From NCBI GenBank assembly GCA_021204565.1, contig JAJPZE010000071.1, positions 1-9,357 of the forward strand: a stretch of 9,357 nucleotides of DNA. Reading direction: 5' to 3'. Positions 1 through 6,484 of the stretch are shown one piece after another (position 1 is the first letter of the stretch; each line of letters begins with the position of its first letter). Source of the stretch: Prevotella sp. (GTDB lineage: Bacteria > Bacteroidota > Bacteroidia > Bacteroidales > Bacteroidaceae). The notes under the pieces are model-generated. The model did not search any database. It was not told where the DNA came from and was given only the letters and a program-made list of their open reading frames with translations. The position numbers and the translations under genes are program-made.

Positions 1-7
1 ACATATA

Positions 8-3000
8 ATGGGTCGTTTAACGGTATATAAAGCGAGTGCGGGGAGCGGCAAGACGTTCACCCTCGCCTCCCGTTACATCGGGTTGCTTGTAAGCAATCCG
101 TCGGCGTATAAAGAGATATTGGCGGTTACGTTCACCACCAAGGCGACGGCGGAGATGAAGAACCGCATCCTCAGCCAGCTCTACGGATTAAGTCATTCCT
201 TAGCGGAGTCGGACGTATATCTGCAGTCGATAAAGTCGGCGACGGGTTTCAGCGAGGGTTACATCCGCTCCCAAGCGGGGCGCGCACTCGGCTTTATTCT
301 TCACGATTACGGCAACTTCAACATCGAAACCATCGATTCTTTCTTTCAGCGCGTGCTCAGAAGCATCGCCCGGGAGTTGGAATTGAACGCCAATATGCGC
401 GTTGAATTGGGGCAGAACGAGGTGGAGGAGCTTGCCGTAGACCGGCTCATAACGTCGCTGACCGCTAAAGATGTCGCGCTCAAGTGGATAATGGATTACA
501 TACGGCTGAACATCTCGGAGGAGAAGAGCAGGGATGTGATAACGGGCATTAAGAGTTTCGGGCGGAAGATATATACGAGCCAATATATGGACAACTCGGC
601 GGAGATTGACCGTGTTATGAGCGACGAGGGGTTCTTCGCCCGGTTTACATCGCGCCTGAGAGCTATTATGACCGGCGCGGAGCAGATGATGCGCGAGCGG
701 GGAGACGGGTTCTTCGCCATCCTTAGCGGACATGGTTACGACATAAACGACCTGGCGAATAAAGCGTCGGGCGTAGCCGGATATTTCCTCAAATTACAAG
801 CGGGCAACTTCACAGACGACGGGAAACTCATCGGGAAAAACGTGGCGAAAGCAATGGAGAGTGTCGACGGCTGGGTTACAAAGGGCAAGCGGAGCGGCGC
901 GTTGTCATCTCTTGCCGAAAACGAATTATTGCCGTATTTGAAAGAAACGGAGCAACTGCGGATTAAGATATCAACCGACTACCGCTCCGCGCGCGCAATC
1001 CTTGCACACATAAATGAGGTGCGGCTCCTCAAGAGAATAGAGCTGGGCGTAGAGGAGATAAACAAGGAGACGAACAGCATTATGCTTACCGATACGCAGA
1101 CCCTCCTGCGCGGATTAATGGAGGGGAGCGACGCGCCGTTCATCTATGAGAAGACGGGCGGGCGCATACGCCATATAATGATTGACGAGATGCAGGACAC
1201 AAGCGTCATACAATGGAGCAACTTCAAGAAGCTCTTGCTTGAATGCTTGTCGCATGCCGAAAACGACAACCTCATCGTCGGCGACATAAAGCAGAGCATC
1301 TATCGTTGGCGCAACTCCGACTGGAGCATTCTCGGCAATATAACCGCCGACAGCGACTTAGCCGGCAAAGAGATAACGATACAGACGCTTGACACCAACT
1401 ATCGTTCCGATGTGAACATAATCCGCTTCAACAATGAGTTCTTCCGTCTTGCGACAAGGGCGGAGAGCCTTCGGCTTAACGATGCGGGCAACCCGAACGC
1501 CGAAACAATATTGAATATTTACCCGGACAACGAGACACAGCAGCGGTTCGCATCAGACAAGAAAACAAGCGGCGGCGTGGAGCTCCGCCTGTTGGCCGAC
1601 AAGGATTACGACGAAAGGAGCTGTAATTTAATAGCGGAGCGCATTAAAGAACTATTGGACAAAGGCGCTAAAGAGGATGATATCGCAATCATAACGCGCA
1701 CTAACGGCAGCTTGGTGAAGATTGGCGAGGCGATGCAAACGCTACTCCCTGATAATCATTTCGTCTCCGACGAGGCGTTTAAGTTGCGGAGCTCCGTTGC
1801 CCTTGACATTATAATGAACGCCCTGCGTTTCCTTGCCGGGCGGCAGGCGGATTACTTTGGCGCGCTCCTCGCCTGGGAATATTGCGTTCATATCCGGCAC
1901 GCCGACCCTTACGAGCTGCGTTTGCACGGGACGGATGATATTATTCCTCATCTGCCGAACGGGTTTGCCGCGACGCGCGAGCGGCTCAAAGCGTTGCCGT
2001 TACAGAGCCTGGCGGAGGAGATATGCCGACTGTTCGGGGTGCATAAATTAGAGAATGAGACGGCGTATATTGATGCTTTCTTCGATTATTTGAGCGCTTT
2101 TGCAAGGACAAACATCCCCGAGATTAACGCCTTTATCGACTATTGGGAGGAGACGATGTCGGAAAAGACGGTGAAAGGCGGCGACATTCCCGGCATACGA
2201 ATGATGACCATACACAAGAGCAAAGGTTTGGAATTCGACCACGTCATCATCCCGTATTGCGACTGGGAGATGGACAAAGGCAACACGCTCTGGTGTAAGA
2301 CCGACATTGAACCGTACTGCGAGATGCCTGTAGTGCCGGTCGACTCCAAACAATTAGACGGTACCGTTTGGCAAAAGGATTGTTATGACGAGGCGTTTAA
2401 CAACACCGTCGACAACCTCAACCTGCTTTACGTTGCGTTCACGCGGGCAAAAAGCAGTCTGTTAGTTATCGGCAGACGAGCCGTAACCAAAGACGGTATA
2501 AGCTATAAACGCCGCTCGGGACTGCTCGAAACGGTATTGCCGCAGATGGCGGAGACCCTCTCCGGCTACACATTTAGCGAAGAGGCGAACGGCGGTAACG
2601 GCACGAATCTGCATTTCGTATATGGCGGCGTATCAGTCCCGACATCAGCAGAAAGAATATCGGTCAATATCTTTACTCCGAAGAGAGAGAAGCTTGCGGT
2701 TGATATGCGCGTGCCGGACGGGCGGGTCGCGTTCCGGCAAAGCAACCGCAGCCGGCAGTTCGTATGCGGCGAAGACGGCGTGGAGAACAATCAGAGATAC
2801 ATCAATGAGGGAACAATACTGCACGCACTGCTGGCGCAGATACACGAGGCGGGCGATACGGAACGTGTTTTGCGGGAGTTCGTCGAAGAGGGCGTGTTGA
2901 CCGGGAGCGGTCTTACCGACGACCGCGTGCGGCTCGCAAATCTGATACGCTCGCGGATAGAGGCGAACAAGAACCCGTTGGTTAACGAGTGGTTCGTTGC

Positions 3001-3283
3001 CGGAGCGGAGGTATTAAACGAGTGCACGATATTAGCGCCGGATCCCGCCACGGGGCAAGTGTGCCGTCTGCGTCCCGACAGGATAGTTAAACAGGGCAAT
3101 AGGTTGACCGTTATCGATTTTAAGTTTGCCCGTCCCCGCGAAGAGTATAAGGAGCAAGTGCGCGGATATATGCGGCTTCTCCGGTCGATGGGGCATAGCG
3201 ATGTAAACGGGTATTTATGGTTCGTATATAAAAATATAGTATGTAAGGTTGAGGAGGAAGAGGAGTTATGCAGCCATTCTTAA
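8..3283 (+). CDS. addA: AddA-type helicase-nuclease (UvrD-family helicase with C-terminal PD-(D/E)XK nuclease)
   Basis: Probable catalytic subunit of AddAB, the cytoplasmic RecBCD-like machine that unwinds and degrades double-strand break ends before RecA loading. All superfamily 1A helicase motifs are visible: Walker A ASAGSGKT (residues 9-16, K15), motif Ia AVTFTTKATAEMKNR, Walker B IMIDEMQDTS (D393, E394), motif III GDIKQSIYRWR (425-435), motif IV TNYRSD (463-468), motif V TIHKSKGLEF (734-743) and motif VI NLLYVAFTRAK (805-815). The C-terminal RecB-like nuclease has H939 (in GTILHALL), D1024 (RPDR), D1037 and K1039 (VIDFK) and Q1050 (EQVRGY), so both activities should be intact. The 1091-residue length suits the family. 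The ATG at position 8 puts Walker A almost at the N-terminus, as is normal for the Bacteroidota form; only seven bases precede it, so its promoter and ribosome site are not visible. The 3' end overlaps addB by 16 bases, indicating cotranscription. Helicase-nuclease identity is near certain; the name addA rests on the addB partner. Confidence 0.95.
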   Translation: MGRLTVYKASAGSGKTFTLASRYIGLLVSNPSAYKEILAVTFTTKATAEMKNRILSQLYGLSHSLAESDVYLQSIKSATGFSEGYIRSQAGRALGFILHDYGNFNIETIDSFFQRVLRSIARELELNANMRVELGQNEVEELAVDRLITSLTAKDVALKWIMDYIRLNISEEKSRDVITGIKSFGRKIYTSQYMDNSAEIDRVMSDEGFFARFTSRLRAIMTGAEQMMRERGDGFFAILSGHGYDINDLANKASGVAGYFLKLQAGNFTDDGKLIGKNVAKAMESVDGWVTKGKRSGALSSLAENELLPYLKETEQLRIKISTDYRSARAILAHINEVRLLKRIELGVEEINKETNSIMLTDTQTLLRGLMEGSDAPFIYEKTGGRIRHIMIDEMQDTSVIQWSNFKKLLLECLSHAENDNLIVGDIKQSIYRWRNSDWSILGNITADSDLAGKEITIQTLDTNYRSDVNIIRFNNEFFRLATRAESLRLNDAGNPNAETILNIYPDNETQQRFASDKKTSGGVELRLLADKDYDERSCNLIAERIKELLDKGAKEDDIAIITRTNGSLVKIGEAMQTLLPDNHFVSDEAFKLRSSVALDIIMNALRFLAGRQADYFGALLAWEYCVHIRHADPYELRLHGTDDIIPHLPNGFAATRERLKALPLQSLAEEICRLFGVHKLENETAYIDAFFDYLSAFARTNIPEINAFIDYWEETMSEKTVKGGDIPGIRMMTIHKSKGLEFDHVIIPYCDWEMDKGNTLWCKTDIEPYCEMPVVPVDSKQLDGTVWQKDCYDEAFNNTVDNLNLLYVAFTRAKSSLLVIGRRAVTKDGISYKRRSGLLETVLPQMAETLSGYTFSEEANGGNGTNLHFVYGGVSVPTSAERISVNIFTPKREKLAVDMRVPDGRVAFRQSNRSRQFVCGEDGVENNQRYINEGTILHALLAQIHEAGDTERVLREFVEEGVLTGSGLTDDRVRLANLIRSRIEANKNPLVNEWFVAGAEVLNECTILAPDPATGQVCRLRPDRIVKQGNRLTVIDFKFARPREEYKEQVRGYMRLLRSMGHSDVNGYLWFVYKNIVCKVEEEEELCSHS
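3252..3257 (+). promoter_or_regulatory. Shine-Dalgarno-like site for addB, embedded in the end of addA
   Basis: AGGAGG ends 10 bases before the addB ATG at 3268, within a purine run (3251-3265) that also encodes five consecutive glutamates near the AddA C-terminus. A second AGGAG (3261-3265) is only two bases from the ATG, probably too close to work. The site supports the chosen addB start and suggests coupled translation. Bacteroidota often initiate without strong Shine-Dalgarno sites, and the run is also coding, so it may be partly fortuitous. Confidence 0.55.
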
Positions 3284-6200
3284 AGTTTGTTGCCGAGGAT
3301 ATATTGCGCAAGCACGGGACGGATTTGAGCGATATAGTAATCGTGTTCCCTAACAAGCGCGCGGCGTTGTATATGAACCAATACCTTGCCGACGCTGTCC
3401 GCCGCCCGCTGTTCAGCCCGATATACAAAACAATATCCGAACTCTTTTGCGATAAGTCCGGGCTTGGCGTTGCCGACCGGATAACGTCCGTCGCCGTGCT
3501 GTATAATGTTTACAAGCGCATCATCCCCTCCGCCGAAACCATCGACCGCTTCTGGGGATGGGGCGAAATAATACTCTCCGACTTCGACGACATCGACAAA
3601 CATCTTGCCGACGCACGTCTCGTGCTCGCCAATGTCGCCGACCTGCACGCATACGACAATATAGATTACATTGACCAAGAGAAGCGTGAGATGCTCAGGA
3701 GATTCTTTGCCGAGTTCTCCGAAGAACACAACACGCGCCTCAAAGAGCGGTTCCGTCTTCTTTGGAACAACTTGTACGCCGTTTATAAGGCGTTTAATGA
3801 AGCTATGCGTGAGCGGGGATTATCTTACGAGGGCGCACTGTATCGCGATGTCGCCGGGCGGTTGAGCGCGATTGAATGGGAGCATAAGGAATATATCTTC
3901 GTCGGGTTTAACATGCTCCGCGAAGCTGAACGGAATGTGTTCGATACGCTCCTCCGACAGGGCAAGGCGCGTTTTTATTGGGACTTCGACCGCTATTACA
4001 CGGATAATCCGGCGCAAGAGGCGGGGGCGCACATACGCCGCCGCCTCGCCAAGTTCCCGAACGAGTTGGATATAAACGACGATACATTATATAATAATTT
4101 TGACAACGAAAAGCGTATAACATTCCTTTCCGCGCCGACGGAAAACATCCAAGCACGTTATATCCAAACGTGGCTCGAAGAGGTCAACAAGGAAAACAAG
4201 GGACAAGGTCCGTGCAAACGAGAGCACGAGCTCGCTCGATGCCGAGTGCAGCCGGAGCTCGGCAGCAGTCAAACCGCCGCCATAGTCCTCGCCGACGAAT
4301 GTTTGCTCTCCGGCGTTGTGCATTATCTGCCCGTAGATGTGACGGACGAAGTCAAGGTCCGTGCAAACGAGAGCACGAGCTCGCTCGATGCCGAGTGCAA
4401 CCGGAGCTCGACGACAGTCAACATCACCGTACCGTTGCCCCTAAGCGAAACGCCCGCCCGGTCGCTCGCGGATAACTTCCTTCGCCTGCATGTCTTCGCT
4501 TTTAATGCCGCTGACCGAACATACCTGACCAAGCAAGTGAAACTCCTTCTCGCCCATCCGTATGTAAACATTTTGTCGGAGAACGCCGGAGAGCTTCTCA
4601 AAAAGTTAATCGAGGCGCGCACCTTTAACGCAACAACCGATGAGCTATGTATCGACGAGGGGCTCTCGCTCCTCTTCCAACCCGCTGACGGCGGGGAGCT
4701 CCTGCACCGTCTGACGGAGATATTAAGCCTGATTGGCGTACGCTCCGAGCAAGAGAGACGGCTTGACGGAGAGGAGAAAGAGCCGACGTATGAGGAGCAG
4801 ATGATGCAGGAGTCGGTCTATCAGATGTATTGCGCGGTCAACCGGCTGGCGGACATCATCGCCGAAGAAAAGTTAGAGATTGTCCCCGCCACGTTACTTC
4901 GCCTGCTCTCTCAACTCGTCTCCACACTTTCCATGCCCCTGCACGGCGAGCCCGTCACACCCCTGCAAATAACCGGCGTATTAGAGACACGCAACCTCGA
5001 TTTCGACCGTTTGCTTATCCTCTCTTGTAACGAGGGGAACATGCCCAAAGGGGTCAACAGCCCGTCGGTCATTCCTTATTCCGTCCGCAAGGCACACTCC
5101 CTGACCACGCCCGACGACAAAACCGCCGTCTATGCATATTATTTCTTCCGACTCATTCAGCGTGCGAGCGACATCACAATCGCGTATAACAGCTCCACGG
5201 AGGACGGGCGGACGGGGCAGATGAGCCGCTTTATGCTCCAACTGATGGCGGAGACCGACCCCGCGAAGATACATATAACCCACAAAACGCTGACGGCAAG
5301 ACAAACCCCTGCCCGCTCGCAAGCCGTCGCCGAGATTGTTAAGAACGACGCGGTGATGCGTATCCTCAATCGCATAAACTACCTCTCTCCGTCGGCAATA
5401 AACAAGTATATGCACTGCCCGTTGCAGTTTTATTTCTTATATGTGGCGGGCATAAAGGAGCCCGACGGCGACGACATGAGTGATGTCCGCATATTCGGCA
5501 ATGTCTTTCATACCGCCGCGGAAAAGATCTATAACGGCATAATCGGAGAGGATAAACTTCTTACATGCGCCGCGATAGAGCCGTTGCTCGCCGACAAAAG
5601 CCGGGATACGATACGGAGGTATGTAAGCGAAGCGATAACCGAAGAGGTGTTCGCCTCCCGCGCCGGACATTACGACGGACTCTTGCTTATCAACCGCGAG
5701 ACGGTCGTACATTATCTCCAAACTCTCCTCGCCGCCGATCGCGAACTCGCTCCGATATACATCTGCGGTTTGGAGAAAGAGATCTACGGCGGAGTGAATA
5801 TAACCGTATGCGGACAAAATCGAACGGTAATAACAGGCGGAAGAATTGACCGGCTCGACCGTATATGCACTCCCGACGGCGCGGAGATACTCAGGGTAAT
5901 CGACTATAAGACCGGCAATCATACGCAGGAGATACTCGCCGGCGTCGAGGAAGTGTTCAACCCCGACAATATAGACCGTAAGCGTAGCGATTATTACTTG
6001 CAAGCAATGCTCTACGCGCTGCTCGTCCGCCGCTCGCAAAACACGTATTCATACGGCGGCGAAACGTATGAACCGCTCAACCGCGACAATCTCCCCGTCA
6101 GCCCGGGTCTTCTCTTTATAACAAAGGCGGACAGCATTAAGGACCCCATACTCAAATTCGGAGACAAGAAGAATCCCAAACCTGTTACCGATATTGCGGA

Positions 6201-6336
6201 TTATGAAACGCCGTTCCGCAAAGACCTTGAAAAACTTATAGCCCGGATTCTCGACCCTCACATTCCTTTCCGACCGACCGACAACGACAAACTTTGCTCA
6301 CGTTGCCCATACCGAACAATATGCCGGAACCACTGA
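3268..6336 (+). CDS. addB: AddB-type PD-(D/E)XK nuclease / helicase-like subunit, with two in-frame 22-codon insertions
   Basis: Likely the second subunit of AddAB, cutting the opposite DNA strand and binding DNA through a helicase-like fold. The N-terminus has the segment IVIVFPNKRAALYMNQYLA but no GxxGxGKT, so this half is probably not an active ATPase. The C-terminal nuclease shows C717 (in MHCPLQFYF), H748 (FGNVFHTAAEKIY), D861 (GGRIDRLDR), D879 and K881 (RVIDYKTG) and Q912 (DYYLQAMLYALL). It ends in C1010-x2-C1013-x5-C1019, which with C717 matches the four cysteines that hold the 4Fe-4S cluster of AddB nucleases. The ATG overlaps addA by 16 bases and is preceded by AGGAGG. Length is 1022 residues, of which about 44 come from two copies of a repeated DNA element (residues about 313-334 and 362-383) translated in different frames. 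Skipping them gives NKGQTAAIVLADE and VTDEVNITVPLPLSETP, close to my recollection of this family. The reading frame and catalytic residues are intact, so the protein is probably functional. Confidence 0.92.
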   Translation: MQPFLKFVAEDILRKHGTDLSDIVIVFPNKRAALYMNQYLADAVRRPLFSPIYKTISELFCDKSGLGVADRITSVAVLYNVYKRIIPSAETIDRFWGWGEIILSDFDDIDKHLADARLVLANVADLHAYDNIDYIDQEKREMLRRFFAEFSEEHNTRLKERFRLLWNNLYAVYKAFNEAMRERGLSYEGALYRDVAGRLSAIEWEHKEYIFVGFNMLREAERNVFDTLLRQGKARFYWDFDRYYTDNPAQEAGAHIRRRLAKFPNELDINDDTLYNNFDNEKRITFLSAPTENIQARYIQTWLEEVNKENKGQGPCKREHELARCRVQPELGSSQTAAIVLADECLLSGVVHYLPVDVTDEVKVRANESTSSLDAECNRSSTTVNITVPLPLSETPARSLADNFLRLHVFAFNAADRTYLTKQVKLLLAHPYVNILSENAGELLKKLIEARTFNATTDELCIDEGLSLLFQPADGGELLHRLTEILSLIGVRSEQERRLDGEEKEPTYEEQMMQESVYQMYCAVNRLADIIAEEKLEIVPATLLRLLSQLVSTLSMPLHGEPVTPLQITGVLETRNLDFDRLLILSCNEGNMPKGVNSPSVIPYSVRKAHSLTTPDDKTAVYAYYFFRLIQRASDITIAYNSSTEDGRTGQMSRFMLQLMAETDPAKIHITHKTLTARQTPARSQAVAEIVKNDAVMRILNRINYLSPSAINKYMHCPLQFYFLYVAGIKEPDGDDMSDVRIFGNVFHTAAEKIYNGIIGEDKLLTCAAIEPLLADKSRDTIRRYVSEAITEEVFASRAGHYDGLLLINRETVVHYLQTLLAADRELAPIYICGLEKEIYGGVNITVCGQNRTVITGGRIDRLDRICTPDGAEILRVIDYKTGNHTQEILAGVEEVFNPDNIDRKRSDYYLQAMLYALLVRRSQNTYSYGGETYEPLNRDNLPVSPGLLFITKADSIKDPILKFGDKKNPKPVTDIADYETPFRKDLEKLIARILDPHIPFRPTDNDKLCSRCPYRTICRNH
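4204..4272 (+). repeat. Short coding-embedded repeat element, copy 1 (inside addB)
   Basis: This copy begins CAAGGTCCGTGCAAACGAGA and ends with CAGTCAA. It matches copy 2 at 65 of 69 positions, with the first 47 bases identical. CAA occurs at both ends (4204-4206 and 4270-4272), exactly 66 bases apart, so the insertion adds 22 codons and may consist of a 63-base body plus a 3-base target duplication. Here it is read from the C of CAA, giving the peptide GPCKREHELARCRVQPELGS. G+C is 44 of 69, above the flanking sequence. It carries the inverted repeat CGAGCTC (4227-4233) / GAGCTCG (4255-4261) with an inner CTCG-ATGC-CGAG hairpin (4235-4246). The family of the element is unknown to me. Confidence 0.85.
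4353..4421 (+). repeat. Short coding-embedded repeat element, copy 2 (inside addB, different reading frame)
   Basis: Second copy, 149 bases downstream of copy 1 in the same orientation. Since 149 is not a multiple of three, the same DNA is read one frame away, giving VRANESTSSLDAECNRSSTT, unrelated to the copy 1 peptide. It is bounded by AGTCAA at 4350-4355 and 4416-4421, again 66 bases apart, so the insertion is in frame. It sits just before the family-like segment VNITVPLPLSETP. The outer inverted repeat is conserved (4376-4382 and 4404-4410). The four differences from copy 1 are all A/G exchanges and lie in the 3' third. Confidence 0.85.
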
Positions 6337-6484
6337 CCTTAACCTACGGTTAGAAACGTGGAATATACTTTATCCTATATACTCTTTGCCGCTCTACAAC
6401 GATTGATTTTGTATATCGTTATAAAGATTGACGTCAATCTATTCCGCTATAAGCCGAACGCGGATTGTCTCGCAACCCGTTTCT
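6337..6484. other. Spacer between convergent addB and ABC permease genes
   Basis: A 148-base AT-richer stretch with no credible gene. A weak 5-bp hairpin, TAACC-TAC-GGTTA (6340-6352), lies just after the addB stop but has no T tract behind it. AACGAT (6398-6403) and ATCGTT (6415-6420) could form a 6-bp stem with an 11-base loop. The strongest element is the palindrome at 6425-6440, listed separately. Transcripts from both sides must end around here, but no textbook intrinsic terminator is visible. Confidence 0.6.
6425..6440. promoter_or_regulatory. 16-bp perfect palindrome (possible protein-binding site or terminator stem)
   Basis: AGATTGACGTCAATCT is identical to its own reverse complement, centred on TGACGTCA. 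It lies 45 bases past the end of the permease gene in that gene's direction, and 89 bases past the addB stop. As there is no spacer between the arms, it resembles a dimeric protein-binding site more than an RNA hairpin. Its position at the 3' ends of two convergent genes is unusual for an operator. The function is unknown; chance is possible. Confidence 0.35.

Noticed and set aside
200..733. A 177-residue open frame on the minus strand inside addA, and several smaller ones
   Set aside because: It lies wholly within a gene with complete helicase motifs and has no recognisable domain. Long antisense frames are expected at this base composition.
4204..4421. Two direct repeats considered as a minimal CRISPR array or tandem repeat
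   Set aside because: There are only two copies, the 80-base interval is normal addB coding sequence, and both copies are part of an intact reading frame.
4087..4622. Minus-strand open frames at 4087-4323 and 4323-4622 sharing a peptide of the form LHSASSELVLSFARTL
   Set aside because: The shared peptide is only the reverse-strand reading of the DNA repeat inside addB. The frames look open because the repeat has no stops, not because they are genes.
5437..6039. A 200-residue minus-strand open frame under the AddB nuclease domain
   Set aside because: The + strand encodes clear catalytic motifs here, and the antisense translation shows no family resemblance.
6340..6352. A 5-bp hairpin just after the addB stop as an intrinsic terminator
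   Set aside because: The stem is short and AT-containing and no run of T follows, so it does not meet the usual pattern.
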